DNA of 39,834 nt from a virus (IMGVR_UViG_3300021857_000099:1-39834), one strand, 5' to 3'. Numbered from the stretch's first letter, positions 8,192 to 16,484 are shown. The notes: generated by a model not told the origin, from the sequence alone. Numbers and translations are program-made.

Positions 8192-9650
8192 TGCTATCTC
8201 CTTCGTCTCCTGGCAGGTCCATGTTACCGGTCTCCGGCTCTGGTGGCGCCACCTCGTCATCTGCGGCCTCGATGACCTCGCTGGTGATGTTGGTGAAGAT
8301 ACCAGTCACCCGGCTGCTTTGACGCAATTCCTTGAGTGCCGTCTGTCGACCAATAAGGCCATTCTCAAACGCATTGCTGACGGCGGTCTGCGTCGTCGAG
8401 GCCACGTCTGCCCGCTCTTTGTCATCAAGCTCCAGGAGACTTGAGAAGTCGAGGCGGAAGTCATCCCCCAGTTTGATGCCCTTGCTTTGGGCGATGAGCT
8501 TGTAGATGGTGGTCATGCCAACCGTCATGGTCTTGCGCTGCTGTTGCCGGACGTGGTCATAGAACATGCGCAGGTCAGACTCACCAGTGCTATTGAGGCC
8601 GGCGGGTGACTGACCGAAGAGCCGGACCAGTGGGATCTGAAGCGCACCACTGAGCTGTTGACCGAACTGGGTAAGCGCGTCACTCAGGCCACTGAAGGCC
8701 GAGTGACCTTGCACTTCAAACTCGTCCTCGGCATCCAGCATGGTAATGCCTTCCATGCCTTGGAAGCGGCGCATCATGTTGACCGACGACACAAGCCCTT
8801 CCAATGGCTTGCCACCGCTGGCCACAATGTCACGGAACCCCTTCATCTTGAGCGTCCGCAGGTAGCTCTTGTAGACCAACTGGGCAGCGCCGGTGCTGGC
8901 ACTGTCGAAGGCAATCATGCGGTCGTAGAGACGCTCAATGACGGAGAGGCCCCACAAGTTTTCAGTCAAGCGCTGGCGGTAAGGCAACTGGATGCCTTCC
9001 ATGCGGAACGCGAGCCGGCTATAGTGGACGGTCTGGCCACGCAAGGCCGGGGCATTGGACTGCACCCGGTAGTACTTGGGCAAGCCCATCATGGGACCGT
9101 AGTCCGTGACGAGGTCTTCCACTGACGCCTCAACCATCCAGCGGTCAAGGACAAGGAGGCCGCAGAACTGGTCCTCGCTCACGGTCTCAAGCCGGAGCGG
9201 CGTCTTCGGGTCTTGCTTGTCAATGAGCATGACGGCAATGCAGCCACCATAGAGCCGAGCCCATTTGATGGTTTCATTGGTCTTGCCCCAGATGTCGAGG
9301 TTGACGGCCTCGTTCTCCAGGACCTCCTGGTCACCGGGTTCCAGCTCGGTCAGGAAGTCGACGCCGGCCCGCGTCATGTCATCGGCCACCAGATCGACGG
9401 CAACCCCACCCAGCCAAGAGCCCCGGTGAATCCATTCGAGCTGGACCGGCTGGCGGGTGATGGGGTTGTAGCCGTAGGTGGCAGAGGTCAGCGGGTTGTC
9501 AGCACCGAAGCCCATCTTATGGGCAAAGTTGACAAAGTTGTCACCAGTGGGAACCGCGTTGAGCGAGGTGCCGGTGTTCAATCCGTCACGGGCTCGCCGG
9601 TCCGCGGTAGTGGCTTGCTTGATAGCAGCCTTGACGGATTGCTTCGCCAT
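8121..9650 (-). CDS. Phage portal protein, DUF1073 family
   Basis: 509 residues. It matches the DUF1073 (phage_portal_3) family: an N-terminal helical/loop segment, then YGYNPITRQPVQLEWIHRGS, WLGGVAVDLVADDMTRAGVDF, a WARLYGGCIAVMLID strand, an ENLWGLSVIERLYDRMIAFDSAS segment and SGALQIPLVRLFGQSPAGLNSTGESDLRMFYDHVRQQQ. The latter is the hallmark of portal proteins, where the stem and clip helices meet. About 510 residues is normal for the family. The portal forms the dodecameric ring for DNA packaging and exit. The acidic C-terminus (EAADDEVAPPEPETG) is coded in the overlap with the Mu F-like gene. Some DUF1073 proteins in databases are linked with the Acb1 anti-CBASS fold; I see no such added domain here. 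Confidence 0.93.
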   Translation of the reverse strand: MAKQSVKAAIKQATTADRRARDGLNTGTSLNAVPTGDNFVNFAHKMGFGADNPLTSATYGYNPITRQPVQLEWIHRGSWLGGVAVDLVADDMTRAGVDFLTELEPGDQEVLENEAVNLDIWGKTNETIKWARLYGGCIAVMLIDKQDPKTPLRLETVSEDQFCGLLVLDRWMVEASVEDLVTDYGPMMGLPKYYRVQSNAPALRGQTVHYSRLAFRMEGIQLPYRQRLTENLWGLSVIERLYDRMIAFDSASTGAAQLVYKSYLRTLKMKGFRDIVASGGKPLEGLVSSVNMMRRFQGMEGITMLDAEDEFEVQGHSAFSGLSDALTQFGQQLSGALQIPLVRLFGQSPAGLNSTGESDLRMFYDHVRQQQRKTMTVGMTTIYKLIAQSKGIKLGDDFRLDFSSLLELDDKERADVASTTQTAVSNAFENGLIGRQTALKELRQSSRVTGIFTNITSEVIEAADDEVAPPEPETGNMDLPGDEGDSNAANGQARDSVTVAHRPVRRKLV

Positions 9651-9653
9651 TGG

Positions 9654-10037
9654 TTACAGGCTCTTGAGGTAGGCCAGCATGTCGGCCTTGTATTGGAAGA
9701 CCAGCGGGTGACTGGCTTCGCTGACCTCGACCGCCTCAACTGCTTCCACCAGGTCGTCCACGATGGCACCTTCCACGTAGTCAGCGGCGGCCTCAATCTT
9801 GTTAGCCGTGGCGTGGTACAGGTCTGCCAGTTGGGTGGCCGGGTTCGAGGGTCGTGCGTAGAACTTCTTGGGAGCGGCCGCAGGAGCGTCGATTGCCGGA
9901 TCCGAGGGGGTGACAGGGGCAGTAGCCGTTGGGTCGCTCCCAGCCATGTCCTGGTCGTTCTGGGGTGGGGTTTGAGCGGCGAGCGCTGCTGCCTTCTGCT
10001 CGTCCGTCAATTGTGGGTCTTGGTTGGTATCGTCCAT
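9654..10037 (-). CDS. Hypothetical protein, proline/alanine-rich N-terminus
   Basis: 127 residues from the ATG at 10037, which has AAGGA six bases upstream; a TTG two codons earlier is less likely. The first 60 residues are low-complexity, acidic and Pro/Ala/Thr-rich (disordered). The remaining part is helical (ATQLADLYHATANKIEAAADYVEGAIVDDLVEAVEAVEVSE) and ends KADMLAYLKSL. It sits between the virion ADP-ribosyltransferase-like gene and the portal, separated from the portal by 3 nt, so it is probably made together with head proteins. Function not recognised. Confidence 0.7.
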   Translation of the reverse strand: MDDTNQDPQLTDEQKAAALAAQTPPQNDQDMAGSDPTATAPVTPSDPAIDAPAAAPKKFYARPSNPATQLADLYHATANKIEAAADYVEGAIVDDLVEAVEAVEVSEASHPLVFQYKADMLAYLKSL

Positions 10038-10039
10038 GG

Positions 10040-10303
10040 TCAATCCTTGTGGTAGTGAATGATGACCCGGCCCTTGGACCGGGGGTTTGAGTCTTGCAAG
10101 AATGAGTCAACCCATTCGTCGTCGTGAATCAGGCCAGCGTCTACGGCCCTAGTGTAGGTCTCAGTGCTGCGAAACCAAGCCAGGTCGAGGTCAGCCCCCA
10201 TCACCTGGAAGAACTCCGGGCTCTTGTACGGTGGCAAGTCCCAGGAGGTTTTGGTCCAGTCAGCGTCTTGCTGGTCCGCGTCAATGTCAATGACCTGCGT
10301 CAT
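10040..10303 (-). CDS. Hypothetical protein, 87 aa
   Basis: The start codon at 10303 overlaps the stop of the upstream gene (ATGA), and the stop lies three bases ahead of the next ATG, so it is embedded in a tightly coupled operon. The product is acidic and aromatic, with a WTKTSWDLPPYKSPEFFQVMG segment and a TRAVDAGLIHDDEWVDSFLQ segment, ending in basic and histidine residues. No known domain. Its position beside the portal suggests a small head-associated or assembly protein, which is inference from location only. Confidence 0.7.
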   Translation of the reverse strand: MTQVIDIDADQQDADWTKTSWDLPPYKSPEFFQVMGADLDLAWFRSTETYTRAVDAGLIHDDEWVDSFLQDSNPRSKGRVIIHYHKD

Positions 10304-12192
10304 GGTACTGCCTTTGCCTTCTTTTTCTTGCCAATGCCAAAAGCACTCAACACCTCACGCAGCTTCTCCGTGGCAGAGGTCGCAGAGGCGGCGGAGGTCG
10401 ACGGCAACGAATAGCTGTCAAGGGCATGATGCCCGAGCACCACTACTTCATGCTCGCTGGTGCAGCCGAACCCGGTCATATAAGTACTGAGTACCTGACT
10501 GGCTGGCACCTTGGTGAGGTAGACCGTGCCGCCACTGGCGAATGACTTGGCCGTTGAGTAGTTGGCACTGAACGAGCTGGCTGGTTGGAGCTTGAGCTTG
10601 CTAGGACCGGCGTGGGTCTGCGTGGCCGTGCTCAGTTTCATGCCCCGAGCCAGGTAGACGTCTTTGATGCCATGCTGACTTAGTAGGTCTTGAGTTTCAT
10701 GGTACTGGGCATGGACGAACTCTTGCAAGCCTGCCTTGAAGGTCTTGAGTTGCTCGTCCGTCTCTATTTTTAGGCCAAGCTGGTAGGCACCCTGAATGAA
10801 AGTCTTGTCCTCACCCAACTGAGCCACACTAGCCAGAGCCTTGAAAGATACGGCGTCGGTCGGCTGGGCAAACCCATCCCTGACGGCGAGCTGTAGGGCG
10901 CAGCTAATTGGGTTACTGTCACCACTACTCCCGGCCCATACTTTGACAAGCTTGGATTCAAGGCTCCCGATTGACCCATCCTGAGGACTATTCAGGGCCT
11001 TCTTCAGTTGGATAAAGTTGTGACTGTCTTTCAAGCGCTCCGACAGCTTCGTAGCCACGGACTTCTTGTTGCCAATGTTACTGCCCGACAGACCGGAGAG
11101 CAATTCCTTGAGAGCCAGGATGCCAGACTGGAACTTGCCATTCACTATGTCCTTGGGGCCAATGGGCTCGAAGGTCGAAGGTACCAACGAGTCGTAGTTC
11201 TTGGGAGCCACTGGCTTGTAGTTGGTCAGGTCTGCCACAGTCGAGGCCATGACGGCCGTGGGAGTGGTGGCAGGCTTGTCCGTCTTGACCACTGGTGGGT
11301 ACTTGCCTTGCTTCTCCAGGAGCGTATTGGTCTTCCACTGAATGATGCTGTCCTTGAGCGTGGCAGACCAAGTACCCGCCGTCGCTTTCTCGGCCTTGTT
11401 AAAAAGGTCAAGGGCCAAGGCATTGTCTGCTTTGAAGAGCTGCTGTACCATCGGGGCCTTGGCAATGCCATGGACTGCTTCCGACCATTTGGCCATCAAG
11501 TGGGCCTTCTGAGTCTTGTACTCAAGCACGGCGAAGTTCGCTGCGGATAGGTCACCCTGATCAAAAGCCTTCTGAATTTCCTTGCCCATGTCAAACAGGG
11601 CAAAGGTCATCTTCTGGTCGTACTCAGCACTGGCCAGGTCCTTCGCCGACTTGGACGGCTGCTTGGCAGGAGTGTCAACAGGCATGGTCTGCGTCAGGAT
11701 GGCGCCAATCTGTGAGCCCTCAGTGGTCAAAGCCGTGGCCACCTCACCAGTCGAGGTCACGACCTGGTAAGCCCCATTAGGCAGCTTCTTGATATCAAGG
11801 GCACCAGCCTTGGGAGCCGTCTTCGGGTTCTTAAAGAACGAGATGAACGACTTCATGGTGTTGGCGTTGGTATGGCCCGTAATCTCAAGTAGCTCGTTCA
11901 AGGTGAAGGGGTGACCGCTTGAGAGCAGTTCATACGCCGCATGCTTGGGCACCATGGTCGAGGCCGATGTGGGCTTTACGCCAGCCTTGACCACTGACGC
12001 AAACTGACCACCTTTGCTAGAGCCCGCCGGTTGATGGGGGTGCTTGGACGGGTCATAGTCGTCGTGGGTCTTGCCAGCCGCCATGTTCAGGGCCTCAAGC
12101 ACTCGCTCTGTCAACTCGTCGTAAAGGTCTTCCAGACTCCGGCCGTCCGCTGTCCTGCGCTTCCTACCTGGTATGGTGATGGTGGTGATCAT
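10300..12192 (-). CDS. Virion-associated putative ADP-ribosyltransferase, 630 aa
   Basis: The chosen ATG at 12192 overlaps the terL stop (ATGA); an ATG at 12222 would add ten residues but has poor spacing. Near residue 45 is a [18 protein letters not shown] motif, the DP-x-x-G-x-F linker typical of phage head-associated proteins bearing enzymatic modules. The C-terminal region has the R-S-E triad of arginine-type ADP-ribosyltransferases: YLARG (R516), [14 protein letters not shown] (S540-F-S542, the STS-like strand) and the [10 protein letters not shown] segment with E580-x-E582. The spacing fits the ART fold. The middle 400 residues are helical and unrecognised. Ejected phage ARTs such as T4 Alt modify host proteins at infection onset. 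The linker, the location between terL and portal, and the fused architecture suggest it is packaged in the capsid. The ART call is motif-based and strong; target unknown. Confidence 0.8.
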   Translation of the reverse strand: MITTITIPGRKRRTADGRSLEDLYDELTERVLEALNMAAGKTHDDYDPSKHPHQPAGSSKGGQFASVVKAGVKPTSASTMVPKHAAYELLSSGHPFTLNELLEITGHTNANTMKSFISFFKNPKTAPKAGALDIKKLPNGAYQVVTSTGEVATALTTEGSQIGAILTQTMPVDTPAKQPSKSAKDLASAEYDQKMTFALFDMGKEIQKAFDQGDLSAANFAVLEYKTQKAHLMAKWSEAVHGIAKAPMVQQLFKADNALALDLFNKAEKATAGTWSATLKDSIIQWKTNTLLEKQGKYPPVVKTDKPATTPTAVMASTVADLTNYKPVAPKNYDSLVPSTFEPIGPKDIVNGKFQSGILALKELLSGLSGSNIGNKKSVATKLSERLKDSHNFIQLKKALNSPQDGSIGSLESKLVKVWAGSSGDSNPISCALQLAVRDGFAQPTDAVSFKALASVAQLGEDKTFIQGAYQLGLKIETDEQLKTFKAGLQEFVHAQYHETQDLLSQHGIKDVYLARGMKLSTATQTHAGPSKLKLQPASSFSANYSTAKSFASGGTVYLTKVPASQVLSTYMTGFGCTSEHEVVVLGHHALDSYSLPSTSAASATSATEKLREVLSAFGIGKKKKAKAVP

Positions 12193-13508
12193 GAAATAGT
12201 AGTTCCGGCAAGGCGTGCCCATACTCCAAGGGCACCGCTGTGTTGGATCTCACCGTCGAGGCCATACCGGATGGCGTCCCAGCAGTGGTTATGCTTGTCC
12301 ACAACGACCGGGAGCACTTGGGGCTGGCCTGCCTCGTCCACCACCTTGGGATCGACCTTATAGCGGTATAGAAAGGCCTCGGCTGCGGTCTTGGTGCAGC
12401 GTGGGTGGATGATGATGGAGTCAAAGCCACGCAAGTGCGTAATGCCATCCTTGACACTGCCATCCCATTTCTCCGCACCATAGATGTTGTAGCCTTGGCG
12501 GCGGATGTAGCTAATGGTCTCGGGTCGGCTGCAGTCGGCACCAATGGGCCAGTCCCGGCTATTGGGCACGCCGTCGTAGAACGTAGGCATGTCGTCAAGC
12601 TCAACGTGGATGCCATAGGCCTCATGGCTAATGTACAGGGTCCGCCCAAGTATGAAAAAGCGGATGAGGGTGGACGGGTCCTGCGCAAAGCCGAAGTCGG
12701 CACCGAAGCGCAGTTTGTCTGCTTCCTTCCAGAGCTCGTCGTCAAACTCCTGGACGCGGTACTTGCCACTCAGAATGATGGCATTGGAAATCTTCCTCGG
12801 CATCCCCAACCAAATGTGCTCGTACAAATGGAAGTCGTTGCGTCGGTCATCCTCCATGTCCTTCTTCAGCTTGCCCGTGAAGTAGGGGTTGCTGTCGTAG
12901 TTGACCTTATGGACGATGGAGTCAGTGCGAGGCGTGGTGACGAAGCGACGGTAGGTGGCGTCGTTCTCGTCATCCATGTTGAAGCTAATCCAAATCTCCG
13001 ACGTGTCCTTGCGAATGGTCGGCAGCAAGACTTGCCACGAGCGCTCGCTTACGGAGTGGGCTTCCTCAACCCAGCAAATGTCCACGCCCTCAGTCGAGCG
13101 GATGCCGTTCTCGTTATTGAACAGGCCCTTGAAAATGAACTCGGCACCGACCCGGCTCGTAATGGTCTTCTCACCTACGGTAAACCAGCTGGACATGCCA
13201 AGGCGCTCAATAGTGTCCTTGAGGATCTTGTGGCTACTGTCCCTAATGCTGTTCTGGAACTCACGGCAGCAGAGGATACGGAGACTAGACGCACTGGCTA
13301 GGCGAATGAGTGCTTCGGCGAAGGCCCAGGACTTCGCAGCTCCCCGGCCTCCCCAATAAATCTTGTACGTGGCCTTCTTGTAGTAAAGGTCACTAAACAC
13401 GTGGCCCTTATTAAGGACCAGACTCGGTACGTCGGCAAAGTCAGGTGGCAGTTCCTGACTAGGAGAAGACTGCTCGACGGCTACGCGGTGGGCTTCCTTC
13501 CTCTTCAT
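12189..13508 (-). CDS. terL: Terminase large subunit (PBSX-like)
   Basis: ATPase and nuclease motor for packaging. The ATPase domain has Walker A GGRGAAKS (about residues 53-60), Walker [10 protein letters not shown] (about 142-150) and a coupling [10 protein letters not shown] segment. The nuclease domain has the [11 protein letters not shown] strand (Asp about 271), GADCSRPE, and [14 protein letters not shown] near the C-terminus, supplying the acidic metal ligands of the RNase H-like fold. These are features of the PBSX/Terminase_3 family. Three starts are possible: 13589 (GGAG six bases upstream but 131-bp overlap with terS), 13529 and 13508. I list 13508 because it gives the smallest overlap and a normal distance to Walker A. 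The stop overlaps the next gene. Confidence 0.93.
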   Translation of the reverse strand: MKRKEAHRVAVEQSSPSQELPPDFADVPSLVLNKGHVFSDLYYKKATYKIYWGGRGAAKSWAFAEALIRLASASSLRILCCREFQNSIRDSSHKILKDTIERLGMSSWFTVGEKTITSRVGAEFIFKGLFNNENGIRSTEGVDICWVEEAHSVSERSWQVLLPTIRKDTSEIWISFNMDDENDATYRRFVTTPRTDSIVHKVNYDSNPYFTGKLKKDMEDDRRNDFHLYEHIWLGMPRKISNAIILSGKYRVQEFDDELWKEADKLRFGADFGFAQDPSTLIRFFILGRTLYISHEAYGIHVELDDMPTFYDGVPNSRDWPIGADCSRPETISYIRRQGYNIYGAEKWDGSVKDGITHLRGFDSIIIHPRCTKTAAEAFLYRYKVDPKVVDEAGQPQVLPVVVDKHNHCWDAIRYGLDGEIQHSGALGVWARLAGTTIS

Positions 13509-13893
13509 CCGACGGCTCTTCTCCGCCATTGCCAAGATTAGTGCCTGTTTGGGCGGCAAGCTCCTTAATGATGCGATCAAGCTCGTCATCGTTGACTCCG
13601 GTAATGACCTCCACTGTACTAATCTTTGGCGCGTAGTACGGAGCCGCTGCTACCGCAGCCGACTTGCGTGCCTCAAAGTCGTAGTTCTCAACCACGCGAC
13701 TCACCTTCCCATCTTTGTCGACGGTCTCACGGTAAATGACTTCACCGCGGGCAATGCGTAGGAGCAGTTGGTGGGGCAGCTCGCCAGTAGCCAGTGCCAG
13801 TTGCCTGGACTCCTCTGCTATCTTGCTCAGCGATCCTTTAGGACGGCCGCTACCGGGTCGTGGTCCGCCTCGTCCAGTTAGTGTTGTTTTCAT
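13459..13893 (-). CDS. terS: Putative terminase small subunit
   Basis: 144 residues. The N-terminus has [19 protein letters not shown], an AT-hook-like basic arm common to small terminases of this type. Residues 25-50 form helices ([25 protein letters not shown]). [22 protein letters not shown] segment follows, which is also typical (AAPYxHPK). The C-terminus is acidic then basic. It is the first gene of the leftward virion operon, directly upstream of terL and overlapping it, the standard terS-terL order. Small terminases recognise the packaging site on phage DNA, often near their own gene; the hairpin-rich leader upstream is a candidate. Confidence 0.85.
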   Translation of the reverse strand: MKTTLTGRGGPRPGSGRPKGSLSKIAEESRQLALATGELPHQLLLRIARGEVIYRETVDKDGKVSRVVENYDFEARKSAAVAAAPYYAPKISTVEVITGVNDDELDRIIKELAAQTGTNLGNGGEEPSDEEEGSPPRSRRAVFS

Positions 13894-13942
13894 TGAAAGT
13901 TTACCTTACCGTCTTTGTTCTGTATCTCACGTACGTAAGCAA

Positions 13943-13959
13943 TTACCGTAATACGGTAA
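13943..13959. repeat. 17-nt perfect palindrome upstream of terS (operator candidate)
   Basis: TTACCGTAATACGGTAA reads the same on both strands around a central A. It lies 50 bp before the terS ATG, where a repressor or activator of the virion operon would bind. A half-site TTACCG also occurs nearby at 13914-13919 and at 14364-14369. Protein partner unknown. Confidence 0.45.
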
Positions 13960-13969
13960 GCAAAAGGAA

Positions 13970-14019
13970 AGCCCACGCAAAGGGAAAGGGAGGAGCATGT
14001 CCCTGTCTCTGCGTGGGCT
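13970..14019 (-). terminator. Possible leftward terminator or structured leader
   Basis: A 10-bp perfect stem (AGCCCACGCA with TGCGTGGGCT) encloses a 30-nt loop that holds a further GGG/CCC pairing. Read leftward it is followed by TTTCCTTTTGC, a pyrimidine-rich but interrupted tract. It could end transcripts from the 14365-16484 genes before the virion operon, or be part of a packaging signal or RNA leader. The large loop makes the terminator call weak. Confidence 0.35.
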
Positions 14020-14364
14020 ACCAATGGCCGTGTTGGATGAAAGGCTGGCCAAGCCCTTTCCCGGATGCTGCGCGCGCAAGCCATCATGTCCGGTCACGAG
14101 TGGTCGTTATCAGCCGGGTGAACCAACCCGTTAGGACTACCCGCAGGGGAGCTGTACGTTCCTTCCCGTTTGCTTGTGGTAATAGGCTAAATTGATGCCA
14201 TTAACTGGTCGCCAGTCAGAAGCTGTGTTGGCTCAACTGCCAACGTAGCCAGCGCTACTAGAACGATTCTAGTGCTTAATTGTCTTACGGTCTCCCAACC
14301 AAGAGCCCCTAGAAGTCACTCATAGTCGGAAGTGCGCGGTCACCGCTTGCCCTGACCCTTTTAG

Positions 14365-14583
14365 TTACCGTGGCCAGGAGCTTACTGGCCACACAGTGCG
14401 TTGGTCTGGCACTGGATTGTCGAGGATGATTGGCCCCACGAAGCCTTGAATTCGCTTGGCTTCAGCCTCGGCTTTGCTCTTGTCAGTACAGATACCGTGG
14501 AGTTCCCATTGCTTGGTAGTTGGGTTTGCCCAAGCCCTGTGCGCGCAGAAGACCGTGACCTGCTTGTCGGTGCTCGAAGTCAT
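14365..14583 (-). CDS. Hypothetical protein, 72 aa
   Basis: Short protein with an ordered beta/alpha pattern: KQVTVFCAHRAWANPTTKQWELHGICTDKSKAEAEAKRIQGFVGPIILDNPVPDQRT. The segment from the WELHGIC strand through the KAEAEAKRI helix and the GPIILDNPV strand resembles small phage proteins of unknown function that act as accessory factors. The 3' end forms a GTGGCCAG / CTGGCCAC hairpin (14370-14392) spanning the stop region. It is the last gene of the leftward small-gene operon. No function recognised. Confidence 0.65.
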   Translation of the reverse strand: MTSSTDKQVTVFCAHRAWANPTTKQWELHGICTDKSKAEAEAKRIQGFVGPIILDNPVPDQRTVWPVSSWPR

Positions 14584-14593
14584 GTAGTCTCCG

Positions 14594-14836
14594 TTATGGA
14601 TGTTGTGACTCCCAGCAAGAGCCTTCCGCGATCTTGAAGGTCACGTTCATGCTGGGTGCCACTCGCATCAAATGCTTGTTACAGATCATGTCGTCCCATA
14701 GGGTTCGGCTGTGCTTGCAGTCCTTGCATTGACGCTCGTCCACGTCGTATACTTTAACGCCGCAGTGCTGGCACCAGCTCCCGCGCTCACCCAAGCGGCT
14801 CCGCGTCCATGAATGTTGACACTCGTTGGCGGACAT
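14594..14836 (-). CDS. Small zinc-ribbon-like protein, 80 aa
   Basis: Contains C7-x-H8-type residues, then CQHC (22-25), CKDC (36-39), C50 and C73, i.e. paired CxxC motifs consistent with one or two zinc sites. The rest is polar. The start (ATG at 14836) overlaps the stop of the upstream membrane protein gene (TAATG). Such small zinc-ribbon proteins are frequent in phage accessory clusters and may bind nucleic acid or protein. No specific family is recognised. Confidence 0.7.
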   Translation of the reverse strand: MSANECQHSWTRSRLGERGSWCQHCGVKVYDVDERQCKDCKHSRTLWDDMICNKHLMRVAPSMNVTFKIAEGSCWESQHP

Positions 14837-15021
14837 TACCAGCCCTCTACGTCGTTGTGGTTGCCGGCAATGAGGACACCCACGGACTTGCTAGTAAAGG
14901 CAATAACTGGCAGGGCCAGGAGCGCGAAGGACCACCACTGGAGGCCCGACAGTGGGCCGACCAGGAAGTAGGCAAAGGCGAGCCAGTACAGGCTTAGGAG
15001 CCCGACTACTACGGCAATCAC
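14836..15021 (-). CDS. Small membrane protein, two predicted TM segments
   Basis: 61 residues from a GTG at 15021 that overlaps the upstream stop (GTGA) and has GGAG eight bases upstream; an alternative TTG at 15042 is weaker. Residues about 1-21 (IAVVVGLLSLYWLAFAYFLVG) and about 27-48 (WWSFALLALPVIAFTSKSVGVLIAG) are hydrophobic, predicting two membrane helices joined by a short PLSGLQ loop. The C-terminus is polar. It could be a holin-like or inner-membrane accessory protein, but no lysis enzyme sits beside it, so no function is assigned. Confidence 0.62.
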   Translation of the reverse strand: MIAVVVGLLSLYWLAFAYFLVGPLSGLQWWSFALLALPVIAFTSKSVGVLIAGNHNDVEGW

Positions 15022-15194
15022 TGACGTGGCTCCGTAACGCAAATTGCCTTGGTCACGTCTTGCCAGAGACGGCCAGTTGCTTGGCAGTAGCTCGGGTTCT
15101 TGAACACGGCCATCTTCTGCCAGCCCTCAATCTCGACTGGCTGTCCGTTGACAGTGCCAGCAATTACCACCATCCAAATGTACAAAGTAGTCAT
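15018..15194 (-). CDS. Small hypothetical protein, 58 aa
   Basis: An ATG at 15194 is preceded by a textbook AGGAGG five bases away. The 58-residue product starts MTTLYIWMVVIAGTVNGQPVEIEG, has a central VFKNPSYCQATGRLWQDVTKAICV with two cysteines, and ends TEPRQ. The hydrophobic start followed by a small polar domain with a Cys pair about 15 residues apart resembles small exported phage proteins. The stop overlaps the start of the following membrane protein (GTGA), which supports real translation and coupling. Role unknown. Confidence 0.68.
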   Translation of the reverse strand: MTTLYIWMVVIAGTVNGQPVEIEGWQKMAVFKNPSYCQATGRLWQDVTKAICVTEPRQ

Positions 15195-15225
15195 GGCTTC
15201 CTCCTAGCCTAGCTATACGCGAGAC

Positions 15226-15690
15226 CTAGAAATTGCCAGGACGGACCTGGAAGCAAGCAATGCCGTTAGCCCGCCACATGTCAACTACTCGCTGACGGTC
15301 GTCAAATACGGCAACGAGCCTGCGTCTGTCGTCCATAAGCATCGCACTCAGCCAGAGCTGCTTCAAGGCGTCGTCGGGGTTGTAGTCACCAACGTCACGC
15401 ATGGTCAAGCCAAGGTCCAGTTCGGCTTCCGTCAAGTCCGTGTGGTAGGTGAGCCATTGGATGGTTTGCTGACGCACTGCGGTCGAGCAACCACTAAAAA
15501 TCCAGATCTCGGCATCCGTGGCACGGAGCGCATTCATGGTCTTGATGACTGCCGGTATGGGCTGGTCCTGACCACACTCAGCCTCAAACTTGCGCCACCG
15601 TTCCTTGTCTCGCAAGTTGGTCAGGTGGTGGAGTCTGTGGCTCAAGTCACGCAAGGTGCCGTCAAGGTCAAAAATGTAGAGCGGACGCAT
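15226..15690 (-). CDS. HAD-superfamily phosphatase, PNKP 3'-phosphatase-like
   Basis: 154 residues. Motif I is at the N-terminus (YIFDLDGTLRD, nucleophile D8 and D10). Motif II is WIFSGCS. The later VAVFDDRQRVVDMWRANGIACFQV is the motif IV region with paired Asp, and its wording (DDR, VVDMWR, GI-C-QV) matches the 3'-phosphatase domain of T4 PseT-like polynucleotide kinase/phosphatases. The kinase half is absent, so this is a stand-alone phosphatase domain. In T4 the activity heals 3'-phosphate ends after anticodon nuclease or other damage. A nucleic-acid 3'-end or nucleotide phosphatase role is inferred; substrate not proven. Confidence 0.83.
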   Translation of the reverse strand: MRPLYIFDLDGTLRDLSHRLHHLTNLRDKERWRKFEAECGQDQPIPAVIKTMNALRATDAEIWIFSGCSTAVRQQTIQWLTYHTDLTEAELDLGLTMRDVGDYNPDDALKQLWLSAMLMDDRRRLVAVFDDRQRVVDMWRANGIACFQVRPGNF

Positions 15691-15693
15691 GAC

Positions 15694-15969
15694 TCAGTGC
15701 GCGGTGACGAAACCAGAGCCTTCGGCCTCAACGCAGACGGAGACCAGTGGGTGGTGGTCACCATAGACAATGAGGATGACGGGCTTGCCAGCATTCACGA
15801 GCTTGAGTTCCTCGGGGTCAAGAGTCCAGAAACTCATAATGGCCGGCTGACCGCCAACCTCTGCCACTGTAATGGGGAGCTGTGGGAGGATTTGCCGGCC
15901 TTCGCTGACTTCGATACCGGGTGGCAGGCCCAAGGCATTGTTGGTGGATGGGTGTTCAATTGGAATCAT
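15694..15969 (-). CDS. Hypothetical protein, 91 aa
   Basis: The ATG at 15969 overlaps the upstream stop (ATGA) and has GGAG in the leader; a start nine codons further upstream is less likely. The sequence (LPPGIEVSEGRQILPQLPITVAEVGGQPAIMSFWTLDPEELKLVNAGKPVILIVYGDHHPLVSVCVE) is a single beta-rich domain with a W-x-L-x-x-E-E-L helix turn and a conserved-looking GDHHPLVSV end. Proteins of this shape recur in many phages without known function. It is flanked by the nuclease-like gene upstream and the HAD phosphatase downstream. Confidence 0.7.
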   Translation of the reverse strand: MIPIEHPSTNNALGLPPGIEVSEGRQILPQLPITVAEVGGQPAIMSFWTLDPEELKLVNAGKPVILIVYGDHHPLVSVCVEAEGSGFVTAH

Positions 15970-16484
15970 GTCTGTTCTCTCCGTAAGGCTGACCACATGC
16001 GCAGACTAGCTAGTCGAGCCAAGTCAATGGCATCCACTGGACTAATCGGCTTGGCGTCCCTGTTGGGAGTTGCCCTGCGCACGACCTGGAGACTTATACC
16101 GGCTTTGTTGCTTTTATTGTGACGCAGGCCAATGACTCCGGAGGCTGGTGGCAGGAACGGGATGAGGTCAGGGTTCCATAACGAGAGCGGGATTGCGTAG
16201 TAGTGCTTCCAGACCTTGGCTGGCCACTCTCGCTTGGCGTGGGGACCGGGTACGGCTCGTCGAGACCATGGCCGGGTGCCCCACCACTTGTCCTTGTTGT
16301 AGTCGGCCTTGAGGTCGGAGCGGCTCACCTTGATTTCCACGTCGATGATGCGCAGGCCCTTCTCAATGACCAGGAGGTCGCATTCAGAACCAGTCCACCC
16401 ACAGTTGGGAATGACGAGGACTGACTTGCTATTGAGGGCTCCGAAGGCCAAGGCCGAGGCCACGTTGGTTTCTGTCCATTGCAT
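15966..16484 (-). CDS. Putative PD-(D/E)XK nuclease-like protein
   Basis: 172 residues. The region GWTGSECDLLVIEKGLRIIDVEIKVSRSDLKADYNKDKW carries the pattern E...D....hhhD-x-E-x-K expected for the PD-(D/E)XK core, seen also in MmcB-like and other DNA-repair nucleases that have a EIKVSRSD motif. The remainder (KVWKHYYAIPLSLWNPDLIPFLPPASGVIGL) supplies the following strand and helix. No terminase or recombination partner is adjacent. The ATG at 16484 lacks a clear Shine-Dalgarno and begins at the edge of the structured region 16485-16700. A nuclease or DNA-end-processing role is inferred from motif only. Confidence 0.62.
   Translation of the reverse strand: MQWTETNVASALAFGALNSKSVLVIPNCGWTGSECDLLVIEKGLRIIDVEIKVSRSDLKADYNKDKWWGTRPWSRRAVPGPHAKREWPAKVWKHYYAIPLSLWNPDLIPFLPPASGVIGLRHNKSNKAGISLQVVRRATPNRDAKPISPVDAIDLARLASLRMWSALRREQT

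Larger units (their letters stand above)
13894..14364. other. Hairpin-rich non-coding leader upstream of terS
   Basis: About 470 bp with no convincing gene. It contains a 17-nt perfect palindrome (TTACCGTAATACGGTAA, 13943-13959) about 50 bp ahead of the terS start, an ACGTACGT palindrome at 13929-13936, and a long inverted repeat AGCCCACGCA / TGCGTGGGCT (13970-13979 and 14010-14019). Three short hairpins follow: 14204-14216, 14227-14244 and 14257-14273 (ACTAGAA-cga-TTCTAGT). A leftward promoter for the virion operon must lie in or upstream of it, but I see no confident -35/-10 pair. The leftward side of the 13970-14019 repeat is followed by a pyrimidine-rich run, so it could act as a terminator. 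Confidence 0.5.

Noticed and set aside
8121-9650. Anti-CBASS activity for the DUF1073 protein
   Set aside because: The family name is linked with Acb1 in databases, but this protein has only portal-type motifs and sits next to the Mu F-like gene.
9213-10055. Rightward 280-codon frame opposite the portal gene
   Set aside because: Antisense to the portal and the following small gene; Val/Gly-biased composition typical of a shadow frame.
12405-13301. Rightward 298-codon frame opposite terL
   Set aside because: Antisense to the terminase motifs; no independent evidence of translation.
13890-14087. Leftward 65-codon frame ending in an ATGA overlap with terS
   Set aside because: It runs through the 10-bp inverted repeat and palindrome, has odd composition and no ribosome site; the stop overlap is probably chance.
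14204-14273. tRNA gene from clustered hairpins
   Set aside because: No TTCGA-type T-loop, no acceptor stem and no anticodon arm of correct size on either strand.
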